Part shown: piece after piece, positions 18,612 through 27,287 of the stretch
How positions within the stretch are numbered: position 1 is the stretch's first letter
How the letters are laid out: every line of letters starts with the position of its first letter
Assembly: GCF_029433295.1 (NCBI RefSeq)
Contig: NZ_JAQTHV010000003.1
Location: forward strand, 62,001 to 126,000
DNA from: Bifidobacterium sp. ESL0784
GTDB taxonomy: Bacteria; Actinomycetota; Actinomycetes; Actinomycetales; Bifidobacteriaceae
Length of the DNA stretch: 64,000 nucleotides
Direction: 5' to 3'
Position numbers and translations under genes: made by a program
The notes under the pieces: model-generated
What the model was told of the DNA's origin: nothing
The model's database searches: none
The model's input: only the letters and a program-made list of their open reading frames with translations

Positions 18612-19586
18612 TCACCTTTCCGATGAACCTTTTCGGGCGATATTTTGCTGATCCGCACGGGCTTTGTCTTCGTTGGCAATGATGTTCTCGCGCTTGCGTT
18701 CCTCAAGCCGCGAACGCTGACGAAGGCTTACGCTGGGAAGGTTGAATTTGGTGACCAGACGATTGGTGAATGGCACTCCCGAAAGACTTGCGAGTTTGAC
18801 GGTCAGCGGAGAAAGCTGCACAGTGGTCCGCGTCCCGTAGCCAAGTCTCATCTTCCTCCTGCCGTCACAGCAGATCCATCCTTCGGTCAGCGAATCGTCA
18901 ATCACGTCGACAGTGAAACGTGAATGTTCTCCGATGACCATCGGGCGCGTGAACAAAGCATGTGCGGCCAACGGAATAAGCTGCAAAGCCTTGACATCCG
19001 GCCAGATAATCGGCCCGCCAGCTGAGAAGGCGTATGCAGTGGATCCTGTCGGTGTCGAAATGATCACACCGTCACAGCTGAACGAGCTGGCCTCCACTCC
19101 ATCGACACCGACGGAAAGCTCGATCATATGGTCCCGATCGGCCTGCTGAATGGTGATATCGTTCAACGCCCAATCACTTATCGTTTTGCTGCCATCGGGA
19201 GAAGCCACCGAAACACTGGCCAGATTGCGTTCGTCAATCGAATAATCGCGGTCGGCGACTCGTGCAATGGCCTCGCTTAATTGGAAGCTTTCGAATTCGG
19301 CAAGAAAACCGACGTGTCCCAGATTGATGCCGAGAATGGGGACTTCGGTATTATGGACCAGTTCCGCCGCCCCAAGAATCGTGCCGTCACCTCCAAGCAC
19401 CACGACTATTTCCGTGTCGCTGCTGACGATGGACGAAGGCTCGCCGAATTTCGGCGGGTCGAGGCTGTCGACAATCCTGACCGTAAATCCGGCGTGCTGC
19501 AGCTGTTCGACCGCTTCGCGCACGACAAGACTGGTCTCGGCAAGCCGAGCATGTGTGACCACGACCGCATGGCGCTTACCGACCAT
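18612..19586 (-). CDS. nadK: NAD kinase
   Basis: A 324-residue ATP/polyphosphate-NAD kinase making NADP. It has GGDGT (residues 65-69), ALNDITI and STPTGSTAYAFSAGGPI. A charged tail of about 40 residues (RQRSRLEERKRENIIANEDKA) follows the conserved fold. AAAGAGG precedes ATG 19586 by 7 nt. It is normally directly behind tlyA; here a gene of opposite direction lies between them, so nadK-recN must have its own promoter. Confidence 0.96.
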   Translation of the reverse strand: MVGKRHAVVVTHARLAETSLVVREAVEQLQHAGFTVRIVDSLDPPKFGEPSSIVSSDTEIVVVLGGDGTILGAAELVHNTEVPILGINLGHVGFLAEFESFQLSEAIARVADRDYSIDERNLASVSVASPDGSKTISDWALNDITIQQADRDHMIELSVGVDGVEASSFSCDGVIISTPTGSTAYAFSAGGPIIWPDVKALQLIPLAAHALFTRPMVIGEHSRFTVDVIDDSLTEGWICCDGRRKMRLGYGTRTTVQLSPLTVKLASLSGVPFTNRLVTKFNLPSVSLRQRSRLEERKRENIIANEDKARADQQNIARKGSSER

Positions 19587-19920
19587 CGTCCTGCCTCTTT
19601 CCTCATGTCAAAATTTCGAAACACAATCGGTTTCTATCCATATCCTAACCGGACAGTGTCTACAAAACGAGCTTACCCCAAGACGAACCATCAATAACGA
19701 GTATCAGCAATGTGAAAATCCTGAAACAATCAGCGCGTTCATCGAACTTCAAACGGTCGATTTATATTTGCAGATATTATTCAATATTTTGTAATATCAA
19801 GAAATCTTGAATTTTTATTGATTTCCCTTACTCGATTTCATTTTTGCCTTCATTTCCGATAATACAGAAAGCAAAGCGCAAAACCCAACTGTCAGGCTTG
19901 CCGGAAAGAAGGCGAAACGA
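19587..19920. other. AT-rich divergent intergenic region, nadK / bactofilin-like gene
   Basis: A 334-bp gap that must hold two divergent promoters. It is much more AT-rich than its surroundings. A short palindrome, TCAAGA-AA-TCTTGA, is at 19797-19810. A weak -10-like GATAAT at 19858-19863 faces the plus-strand gene, but no convincing -35 was found. No small ORF or RNA gene was recognised. Confidence 0.5.
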
Positions 19921-20610
19921 ATGAACCTCAATACATTCGGCGGATTCATCAAAGGTGGCAATTACGATATCCTCATCACCCACGGTAACGCCGTACTGCA
20001 GGAGAATGCCAAATTCGACACGCTCGTAGTCAAAGGAATCCTGCAGACGTCAACCTGTCAAGGACGTCGAATCGTTATCGACGGAGGAATGCTGAACGCG
20101 TCAGGCGAAATCATCGCCGATTCCCTTTCCGGACACGGCAGTGTCTGCGCCCGGCAACGCATCCGTGCACGCAACATCATGTTCATCGGTGAAATGAAGA
20201 CAAGTACGCAGATCACCGTCAAGGAGACCATTCAAGTCAACGGGGCCACCGATGCCAAATCGTTGATCTCATCGACGGCCAAGCTAATCGGCCATACCGA
20301 TATCGAAGAATGCACCGAAACAGGCAGACTCGAAACAGTGCCGATACGTACAGCAATGTTCGAACGATTCGGAATGGACGAATATCTCGGCTCCAGCAAC
20401 ATCCAACGCATCGTGGCCACCAATGTGGCGCTGTGCGACACCATCTGCCAGAAAATCGATGCCGGTTACGTGACGCTATCGGGCCATGCTCACGTCGAAA
20501 AGGTGATATATGACGGCGATCTGAGACTTGACAAGACTTCCAGCGCGACACTCATCGAGCATCGTTGGGCTGAGGACGAGGATGGAAGGCTTCAGCGCAA
20601 AGTGGCATAA
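19921..20610 (+). CDS. Bactofilin-like beta-helix protein, unknown
   Basis: A 229-residue protein made of short repeating beta strands alternating with turns (KFDTLVVKGILQTS, RIVIDGGMLNASGEIIADS, GHGSVCARQRIRARNI, TQITVKETIQVNGATDAKS). The pattern fits a right-handed beta helix and recalls bactofilins and polymer-forming cytoskeletal proteins, but no diagnostic motif was seen. There is no signal peptide or membrane helix, and several Cys residues are present. An SD-like AAGG lies 8 nt before ATG. It runs against tlyA and overlaps the last 19 bp of that gene, and it splits the tlyA-nadK pair. The gene is convincing; the family is tentative. Confidence 0.7.
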   Translation: MNLNTFGGFIKGGNYDILITHGNAVLQENAKFDTLVVKGILQTSTCQGRRIVIDGGMLNASGEIIADSLSGHGSVCARQRIRARNIMFIGEMKTSTQITVKETIQVNGATDAKSLISSTAKLIGHTDIEECTETGRLETVPIRTAMFERFGMDEYLGSSNIQRIVATNVALCDTICQKIDAGYVTLSGHAHVEKVIYDGDLRLDKTSSATLIEHRWAEDEDGRLQRKVA

Positions 20611-21326
20611 AGCAGATATTCCTCATTGCCATGTGTTCCCTCTATCGGTGAAGGGCATGTGGCAACCACCTTGAGCCCGTTGGCTTCGGCACAATCACGA
20701 ACGGTTTTCAATGCCGCTTCGCGCAGTTTCGGATCTTCCACTACCCCGTTTTTGCCCAGATGCCCCTTGCCAACTTCGAATTGCGGTTTGACCAAGAGCA
20801 CGATATCCGCTTGTTTTGCGGCGATCCTGGCGATAACCGGAATCACGTAGGTCAATGAAATGAACGACACATCGGAAACGATTAATGAGGGGTTATACGG
20901 CAAATCCTCGGATGTGACATCGCGGATGTTGACACCGCTCATTTCAATGATGCGCGAATCATCGGCGATACGCGGGTCAAGCTGACCATGCCCCACATCA
21001 AGGGCAATGACCTGATCGGCACCATGGCGTAACAATACGTCGCAAAACCCGCCTGTGGAAGCGCCGATATCCAAGCAGTGCCGCCCCTTCGGCGAAGACA
21101 GACCCACATCGCCGAACCACTCAAAAGCGCCGAGAAGCTTGTAGGCTCCCCGCGAGACATAGTCGTCGCCGGTATCAACAGAAACGTTTGCGTCAACCTC
21201 CACCTGCATCGAGGGTTTGTCTGCAAACCGTCCATCGACTTGCACTTTGCCGGATCGGATCAGACGCTGCGCCTGGGTGCGGCTGTGAACGAGGCCCAAT
21301 GAAGCCATAAACGTGTCCAAACGCAT
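20592..21326 (-). CDS. tlyA: TlyA family rRNA 2'-O-methyltransferase
   Basis: A 244-residue protein with an amino-terminal S4 RNA-binding domain (MRLDTFMASLGLVHSRTQAQ, residues 1-60) and an FtsJ-like methyltransferase domain (CLDIGASTGGF SAM motif, ALDVGHGQL, LLVKPQFEVGKG). Homologues methylate 16S C1409 and/or 23S C1920 and give capreomycin sensitivity; some act only on 23S. It starts 20 bp after the 66-residue ORF. Its 3' end overlaps the opposing bactofilin-like gene. Confidence 0.95.
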   Translation of the reverse strand: MRLDTFMASLGLVHSRTQAQRLIRSGKVQVDGRFADKPSMQVEVDANVSVDTGDDYVSRGAYKLLGAFEWFGDVGLSSPKGRHCLDIGASTGGFCDVLLRHGADQVIALDVGHGQLDPRIADDSRIIEMSGVNIRDVTSEDLPYNPSLIVSDVSFISLTYVIPVIARIAAKQADIVLLVKPQFEVGKGHLGKNGVVEDPKLREAALKTVRDCAEANGLKVVATCPSPIEGTHGNEEYLLYATLR

Positions 21327-21346
21327 GATTCAACGCCCTTCGACAA

Positions 21347-21547
21347 TCATGGCCGTTGCTGGTTCAAATCCTCGTTCAACATTGCCAACACGGCTCGAAA
21401 TGATTCGATTTTCTGCTCGTCATCCATACTGGCAAGCGCTTCGAGCTGTGGGTAACGATCACGCAGATTCTCCGACGAGGTCGCATTCCGGCTTTCAATA
21501 TCGTCGACATCGCCAGTTCCGGGGCTCTGTTCATATCGATCGACCAT
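21347..21547 (-). CDS. Small conserved ORF between the HAD phosphatase and tlyA
   Basis: A 66-residue acidic protein, MVDRYEQSPGTGDVDD, with a helical second half (RYPQLEALASMDDEQKIESFRAVLAML). From memory, M. tuberculosis has a similarly small ORF (Rv1693) in exactly this place, between the phosphatase Rv1692 and tlyA. AGGAG lies 7 nt before ATG and overlaps the stop region of the preceding gene. Position supports a real gene; function unknown. Confidence 0.75.
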   Translation of the reverse strand: MVDRYEQSPGTGDVDDIESRNATSSENLRDRYPQLEALASMDDEQKIESFRAVLAMLNEDLNQQRP

Positions 21548-21556
21548 CTTCGTCTC

Positions 21557-22594
21557 CTAAAGCCTGAAATCAGGAAGCCGCAATGTAGCAGTATCGATGC
21601 CCTCACTGTCTGCCAGATTCCACAAAAGGCTGCAGGCTGCACGCAATGCATTGATATCGGCGGAATCACTGACCCGGACTTCGTTGCCGGCAAGTTGAGC
21701 CGACGCGGATTCGCATTCCCATTCGGTTTTCGAAACCTGGACCGGCGCCGGCATCGTTTCATGCAAATCGCGTAGGTCACGGGCAATATAGGTCGGACGC
21801 AGATGCGAAACAGCCAACATCAGCTGCTTGGGATCCGCAACGCCGGTGAGCACGACGAGGGAATCATAGCCGCCTCGATTGCCCGCCTCGATGTCGGTGT
21901 CAAGCCTGTCGCCTATGGCAAGGCACTGGTCCTTGGGCACCAACGTCGCACCGTCATGCGAGGCCAGAAGCCGCGCTTCGTCATACATGGCCGATTCTGG
22001 CTTGCCAGCCGAAGCAATTGGCTCAACACCAGTGGCTGTGACTACGGCGTTGATCAAGGAACCGCACCCAGGGGCAATACCTAGCTCACGAGGAAGGGTC
22101 AAATCACGGTTAGTTACGAAATACTTTGCACCTCTCTCGATGGCGAAAGCAGCATTGGCAAGCTCATTCCAATCGATCTGCGGATACCAGCCTTGGATGA
22201 CAGCAACGGGATCGTCTTCGACATGCTCGACGATGACGAGACCCTGCTTGTCAAGTTCCTCTCGAAGATGCCCGGCACCGACCACGTACACTTTGGCACC
22301 TTTCGGCACCGCCCGTGCCACCATGCGTGCAGCTACCACGGATGAGGTGATGATTTGCCAGGCATCGACTTCAAGCCCAAAGCCACGCAGCTGATCGGCC
22401 ACAGTCTGCTGATAACGGGAGGAATTGTTGGTGGTGTATTCCACCGTCATCCCTGCCTGCTGCGCCTTGGTGATGGACTCGCTGGCGTAATCAACCGGAT
22501 TCTTGCCCCGGTAAACTACCCCATCGAGATCCAACAATGCCAGCCCGTAGGCCTGTTCAATTGGTTTTTCGGTTGCCTTGAGCACTGTTTGCAT
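21557..22594 (-). CDS. HAD-IIA family phosphatase (NagD / glycerol-3-phosphate phosphatase type)
   Basis: A 345-residue hydrolase with motif I LLDLDGVVYRG (Asp22, Asp24), TTNNSS (motif II), a C2 cap, and IGDRLDTDIEAGNRGG (motifs III/IV). The M. tuberculosis counterpart in the same place (Rv1692) is reported as a glycerol-3-phosphate phosphatase; that activity here is inference. The last 75 residues after RDLRDLHE form an extra domain. Its ATG overlaps the stop of the RG-rich gene by 1 bp (TAATG), so they are coupled. Confidence 0.88.
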   Translation of the reverse strand: MQTVLKATEKPIEQAYGLALLDLDGVVYRGKNPVDYASESITKAQQAGMTVEYTTNNSSRYQQTVADQLRGFGLEVDAWQIITSSVVAARMVARAVPKGAKVYVVGAGHLREELDKQGLVIVEHVEDDPVAVIQGWYPQIDWNELANAAFAIERGAKYFVTNRDLTLPRELGIAPGCGSLINAVVTATGVEPIASAGKPESAMYDEARLLASHDGATLVPKDQCLAIGDRLDTDIEAGNRGGYDSLVVLTGVADPKQLMLAVSHLRPTYIARDLRDLHETMPAPVQVSKTEWECESASAQLAGNEVRVSDSADINALRAACSLLWNLADSEGIDTATLRLPDFRL

Positions 22595-24825
22595 TACTCC
22601 TCTTCGCCAGACTCATCTTTTTCGTCGGCTACTTCCTGTTCGACGGCGGGATCGGAAGAATCCTCGGCACCTTCAGTCGTTTCCTCGGCCGGCAACTCGT
22701 TTTCATCGTCGTCGGCATCCCCCTCGGTTTCGGTCTCATCGTCTTCTCCGGCTTCGCCTTGGGCCTCCTCATCGGCTTGCGAATCTGCCGACTCATCCGG
22801 TTCGCCGGATTCGTCGACGACTTCCATACCATCGGCGTTCTCCTTGGCCGTCGCCTCAGCGCTTTCCTCGGCTTCCGGGATTTGCGGCTCGAGGGCAGAC
22901 TGGGACTGATCGTCGGTATCGGCGTCCGTATCCAGTTGTTCGCCTACCTCTTCATCGGATTCGTTCTCCTCATCGGAATCATCTTCATCAGATGCATTGT
23001 CTTGAGCATCGTCTGAATTCTCGGAATCCGAATCGCGGTCGTAATCTTCGTCGTCCTCATACGGATCAGGTGCATACTGCGCATCGTCTTCCGTGATACC
23101 GAGCTGCTCCATCATGTCATCGGGCAGACGCTCAAGGTCATAATCAATGACGACCTCGTCGGCATCCTCATCGTTCTCGTCCTCATCGGCATACTTGTTT
23201 TCAAGCTGCTCAATGACAGTGTCGAGGTCGGCGGCCTCGTCTCCACGTCCGCCCTCTTCGAGGAAGTACTGCTCGGCCTGAAGCGCACGCATGCGGTAGG
23301 CACCGGGAAGGCCTTTGGTACCGGCCAGCTTGCTGACCACATCGACGGCCTTGTCCCAAAGACCGAGGTCTCCGAGCGCACCGGCATAGACCAGGAACAT
23401 CTCAGCCTTCGATTCGCCGGTGAGCTGCTTGGCATCGTCCGACATCGCCATTTCGATGGCACGCTTCGGATTATCCAGGCCGCGTTCGCAGTCGGCAATG
23501 AACGGCAGATAGTCGTTGTAACCGTTCATACGGTGAGCGGTACGGAATTCCTTCAACGCGGTCTTGTAATCGCCCTGTCGATAGGAGATGAACGCCAACG
23601 TCTCGCGGGAGAAATCGATGCGGGAAGCCTGATGAGCCACCCACTCGGCGTGGTCGCGCGCGGCCTCGGGATCGCTTTCCTCAAGAGAGTATGCAGCGAG
23701 GATATGCAGGCCGATGTTCTCGGCGTGCTCTTTGGAGAGTCCCCTCAGACGTTCCTTCTCATCCTTGGAAAGCATCGACCATTCCATGCCCTTGGGCATG
23801 CGCGGCTCGCCGGGGCGACGGTCGGTATACGGGTTCTGCGAGGGAAACGAAACCGTGCCATCGGAATTACGGCGTGGGCCGTTGTGCATGTATTCTTCGC
23901 GGCCGTCATTGTGAAAACCGCCACGACGATCATCTCGGTGGTTGTTGTAGCTTCTGTATCCGCCACGATCTCCGTCTCTGCGGTCGTCACGACGGAAGTC
24001 ACGGCGGTCGTTGCTGCGGGAGTTGTAACCGTCCCTGCGGTCATCGTTACGACGGAAGTCGCGTCTGTCACCATCACGGCGATCATTACCGCGGTATCCG
24101 CCGCCGCGCCTATCGTCATCATGCCCGCGATAGCCACCGGAACGGTAGCCGCTACGACGGTCATCATTACGATGGAAGTCCCTGCGGTCATCACCCCCGC
24201 GGTAACCGCCACGCCGATCATCATCGTGCCGGTATCCGCCTTTGTGGAAGTCGCGGCGGTCGCCGTCCTTGTGGAAATCACGTCTGTCGTCACGGCGGAA
24301 GTCCCTGCGGTCTCCGTCTTTATGGAAGTCTCTGCGATCGCTGCCGCCGCGGTATCCACCACGTTCACCACCACGATGGAAATCACGGTGTCCGCCGCCG
24401 TTTCCGCGATAGCCGCCACTACGGCGGTCATCGTCATGTCCACGGTAACCACCAGAACGGTACCCGCCACGACGGTCATCGTTGCGATGGAAGTCCCTAC
24501 GATCGTCGCTTCCGCGGTAACCACCGCGTTCACCGTCACGATGGAAATCACGACGATCACCATCGCCATGCCCGCGGTATCCGCCGCCGCGTTCACCGTC
24601 ACGACGATCATCACGATGGAAGTCACGGTGTCCGCCGTTGCCGCGGTATCCGCCGCCACGCCTATCGTCATCATGCCCACGGTAGCCACCATGTCCACCC
24701 TTGTGGAAACCACCGCCATGATTGTTGCCACGGAATCCGCCGTGACCGCGATAGCCGCCACCTGAACGGGACGAACCGTGACCGTATGAATTGCCGTCGC
24801 GGTTGCCGCGCTGTTCTTCTGCCAT
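22594..24825 (-). CDS. RG-rich / TPR-like / acidic three-part protein
   Basis: A 743-residue protein. Residues 1-320 are low-complexity and basic, made of repeated GYRG (about 11 times) and DRRDFH(R/K) units, like an RGG/RG-rich RNA-binding region. Residues about 350-545 are helical with TPR-like pairs (ETLAFISYRQGDYKTALKEFRTAH, KAEMFLVYAGALGDLGLWDKAVDVV). Residues 545-743 are almost entirely Asp, Glu, Ser and Ala. A gene of this neighbourhood (Rv1691 in M. tuberculosis, TPR-like, from memory) matches the middle part. AAAGG precedes the ATG by about 10 nt. It lies between tyrS and the HAD gene and is coupled to the latter. It may bind RNA or ribosomes or form condensates, but no activity is proven. 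Confidence 0.88.
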   Translation of the reverse strand: MAEEQRGNRDGNSYGHGSSRSGGGYRGHGGFRGNNHGGGFHKGGHGGYRGHDDDRRGGGYRGNGGHRDFHRDDRRDGERGGGYRGHGDGDRRDFHRDGERGGYRGSDDRRDFHRNDDRRGGYRSGGYRGHDDDRRSGGYRGNGGGHRDFHRGGERGGYRGGSDRRDFHKDGDRRDFRRDDRRDFHKDGDRRDFHKGGYRHDDDRRGGYRGGDDRRDFHRNDDRRSGYRSGGYRGHDDDRRGGGYRGNDRRDGDRRDFRRNDDRRDGYNSRSNDRRDFRRDDRRDGDRGGYRSYNNHRDDRRGGFHNDGREEYMHNGPRRNSDGTVSFPSQNPYTDRRPGEPRMPKGMEWSMLSKDEKERLRGLSKEHAENIGLHILAAYSLEESDPEAARDHAEWVAHQASRIDFSRETLAFISYRQGDYKTALKEFRTAHRMNGYNDYLPFIADCERGLDNPKRAIEMAMSDDAKQLTGESKAEMFLVYAGALGDLGLWDKAVDVVSKLAGTKGLPGAYRMRALQAEQYFLEEGGRGDEAADLDTVIEQLENKYADEDENDEDADEVVIDYDLERLPDDMMEQLGITEDDAQYAPDPYEDDEDYDRDSDSENSDDAQDNASDEDDSDEENESDEEVGEQLDTDADTDDQSQSALEPQIPEAEESAEATAKENADGMEVVDESGEPDESADSQADEEAQGEAGEDDETETEGDADDDENELPAEETTEGAEDSSDPAVEQEVADEKDESGEEE
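23866..24825 (-). repeat. Coding repeat region for the RG-rich domain
   Basis: About 960 bp of degenerate in-frame repeats encode the GYRG and DRRDFH units. Related CGTCGT/TTCCAT-type blocks recur, but nucleotide identity between units is incomplete, so it is old or constrained at protein level. The repeats also leave long spurious open frames in other frames. Such a tract may vary in length between strains by slippage or recombination. Confidence 0.8.
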
Positions 24826-24934
24826 ATGCCTATACCTTTTGCTTGGGTTTGGTCATCCCGTTATTCAAATTGAGCGGAATGATCCTAAATATTTTCTTGT
24901 AATAAATTTTAGCCGTTCTTATTAAAGCTTGCTG

Positions 24935-26257
24935 TCAGCCAAGTTCGACGACGCCAACGGCCTTCTTGCCTCGGCGAATCAGTGCGAAGTGGTCGGCAAG
25001 GAAATCGTCACCGGTCAGCTCCTGATCCTGGTCTTCGACACGCACATTGTTGATATAAACGCCACCGGATTTGATAGTCTTGCGTGCCTCGGAAATCGAC
25101 TTGAACAGGCCTGCGGAAACGGCGGCCTGCGCCACGCGCTCGCCTATGACGGCCTTGGCGAAGACCTTCTCGCCTTCCTCATTCTCAATCTTGAGACCAT
25201 CAATGGAGGATTCGAGCATGTCGGCACTGATCGATTTCAGATCACCACCACGGCCAAAGAGCGCCGAAGCCGCGTCAATCGCTTCCTGAGTGGTTTTCTC
25301 ACCGTGTACGAAGCTGGTGACCTCCCAAGCCAACGCCTTCTGAGCCTCACGAGCTCCAGGGTTGACCTCGGCCTCGTGTGCGAGACGCTCAATCTCGGCC
25401 TTGGGCAGGAAGGTAAAGGCCTTCAAAAGCTTCAACATCTCGCCATCGGGCTGGTTGTACCAGAACTGATAGAACTTGTATGGGCTCAGCATCGTCGGAT
25501 CAAGCCACATGGCGTTGCCCTCGGACTTGCCGAACTTCTTGCCTTGGCTGTCGGTGATGATTGGGCTGGTGAACACGTTGACGCTCTCGCCGCGCACCTT
25601 GCGAATGAGGTCGAGGCCGCTGGTGAGGTTGCCCCACTGGTCGGAACCGCCGAGTTGAAGGGTGCAGTTGTATTCGTCGTAAAGATGCAGGAAATCATTG
25701 CCTTGCAAGACCTGATAGCTGAACTCGGTGAAGGAGATACCTTCCTCGCTCTTAAGCCTCCTGGCCACCGTGTCCTTGGCGAGCATGGTACCCATTCGGA
25801 AGTTCTTGCCGACGTCGCGCAGGAAATCGATGACCGACATATTGGCGGTCCAATCGTAATTGGAAACGAAACGGACTGGGTTGTCACCGTCGGTCACCAA
25901 GATGGTGCCGATCTGCTTCTGAAGCCTGCGAGCCCAGCCTTCGACGACGTCCTTTGGGTTAAGGGTACGTTCGCCGCTTTGACGCGGATCGCCGATCAGA
26001 CCGGTGGCACCGCCGACCACCGCGATGGGATGGTGGCCTGCCTCCTGCAGATGGCGCATGTTAATCAGCTGTACGAGATTGCCGATATGCAGCGAAGCCG
26101 CAGTGGGGTCGAAACCGCAATAATAGGTGATCGGCCCACCGTTCAACGCTTTGGCGAGCTGATCCCGGTCCGTGGACTGGGAAATCAACCCGCGCCAGTT
26201 CAATTCATCGAAGACGGAGTCAAATCCCGCTTCCTTGAAATTGGTGACGTGAGCCAT
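24935..26257 (-). CDS. tyrS: Tyrosyl-tRNA synthetase
   Basis: A 440-residue class I synthetase. It has [14 protein letters not shown] (HIGH-type motif, residues 57-60), [10 protein letters not shown], the tyrosine-binding [19 protein letters not shown] (KMSKS-type) and a carboxyl-terminal S4 domain ([18 protein letters not shown]). It is separated by 109 bp from the RG-rich gene on the same strand. Confidence 0.97.
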   Translation of the reverse strand: MAHVTNFKEAGFDSVFDELNWRGLISQSTDRDQLAKALNGGPITYYCGFDPTAASLHIGNLVQLINMRHLQEAGHHPIAVVGGATGLIGDPRQSGERTLNPKDVVEGWARRLQKQIGTILVTDGDNPVRFVSNYDWTANMSVIDFLRDVGKNFRMGTMLAKDTVARRLKSEEGISFTEFSYQVLQGNDFLHLYDEYNCTLQLGGSDQWGNLTSGLDLIRKVRGESVNVFTSPIITDSQGKKFGKSEGNAMWLDPTMLSPYKFYQFWYNQPDGEMLKLLKAFTFLPKAEIERLAHEAEVNPGAREAQKALAWEVTSFVHGEKTTQEAIDAASALFGRGGDLKSISADMLESSIDGLKIENEEGEKVFAKAVIGERVAQAAVSAGLFKSISEARKTIKSGGVYINNVRVEDQDQELTGDDFLADHFALIRRGKKAVGVVELG

Positions 26258-26462
26258 AACCGTATTCCCCTATTCTTTTGTGTCAAAACAACCGGAGCCA
26301 AATGACTCCTGAACTGATTTATTTTCGCAGATGACAGCGACACCTCAATATCAAGTTCCGTATCGAATTGAATCTGGATATCAATTTATCCGTTATGACA
26401 AAGTAGATGATATTTTATAATTTTTTATCGCCATCCAATGCGCCGATGAACCGGCAATTTTT

Positions 26463-27212
26463 TTATGCGGCAGCAAGGTCCTGCACAAATGAAGGGCCGA
26501 GCTTGGCAACCACACCTTCGACCATATAGCTATAGCCTTTGGCACTGGGGTGGAAATGGTCGGGCGAGAAGAAATCAGGCGCGTCGGCATGCACATTCTC
26601 GTGAATCATATCGACGTATGTGGCGTTACGTTCAGCGCAGACTTCCTTGCTCACAGCAGCCTGTTCGTCCATCTCACGTTCAAGAGCCCGCCGCAGAGCC
26701 TTGCCCAGCGACGGCTCATGCTGCATCTGGCCAGGACTCAGGACGACGATATGGTCACTCAACGATTTGGCTTCGTCAAGAACGGCAGAAAGGTCGGCAC
26801 GCCATTCATCAAGCGTTCGGTTGGCCATGATGTCGTTGGACCCGGCACAAATCACAAGAATATCGAACTTCTTGCCGGACTTGAGAACTTCAGGAAGCAG
26901 ACGGTAGCGAACGCGACGCATGGTAGCTCCAAGTTTGCCGTGGGCTTCCCAGCTGACATCACGCCTGAACTCTTGTGCAAATCCATCTGCCAGATCGGGA
27001 ATCAAACCTTCCTGCTGATCTTGCGTTCCACAAGCGGCCACCATGGAATCACCCACGGCACATACGGTCAGTGGTTTAGCATTGTTGGACGTTGAACCTT
27101 GGAATTTTCGTACCCCAAATGGCTCGCCACCAGGTGCCTCAGCCAAATGAATGGTATGCTTTGCCCACATCGCCTGAATGGTCGCTATCGGAGTTCCGAT
27201 ACCCAATGTCAT
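26463..27212 (-). CDS. SGNH/GDSL hydrolase
   Basis: A 249-residue esterase/lipase-like protein without a signal peptide. Block I is AVGDSMVAA (catalytic Ser56), block III is AGSNDIMAN and block V is DHFHPSAKGY (Asp-His pair). Gly of block II is in GKLGATM. The natural ester is unknown. It lies between tyrS and argH, with 75 bp to argH, and may be transcribed with argH. It breaks the arg-to-tyrS neighbourhood seen elsewhere. Confidence 0.88.
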   Translation of the reverse strand: MTLGIGTPIATIQAMWAKHTIHLAEAPGGEPFGVRKFQGSTSNNAKPLTVCAVGDSMVAACGTQDQQEGLIPDLADGFAQEFRRDVSWEAHGKLGATMRRVRYRLLPEVLKSGKKFDILVICAGSNDIMANRTLDEWRADLSAVLDEAKSLSDHIVVLSPGQMQHEPSLGKALRRALEREMDEQAAVSKEVCAERNATYVDMIHENVHADAPDFFSPDHFHPSAKGYSYMVEGVVAKLGPSFVQDLAAA

Positions 27213-27287
27213 GCCGTCTCACGCCTCTCTGTACTATCGTGCTTCCAGCATGCCATCGTACTCGAAACGATGTCAAAATATCAAGAA

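Noticed and set aside
21355..21380. GGTTCAAATCC resembling a tRNA T arm
   Set aside because: It is inside the 66-residue gene, and no acceptor or anticodon arm is present around it.
23533..24765. 410-codon plus-strand frame rich in Val, Thr and Ala, and a 338-codon minus frame at 23745-24761
   Set aside because: Both are alternative-frame readings of the RG-rich repeats; repetition keeps them free of stops.
24929..26305. 458-codon plus-strand frame
   Set aside because: Complete antisense of tyrS, whose motifs are unmistakable.
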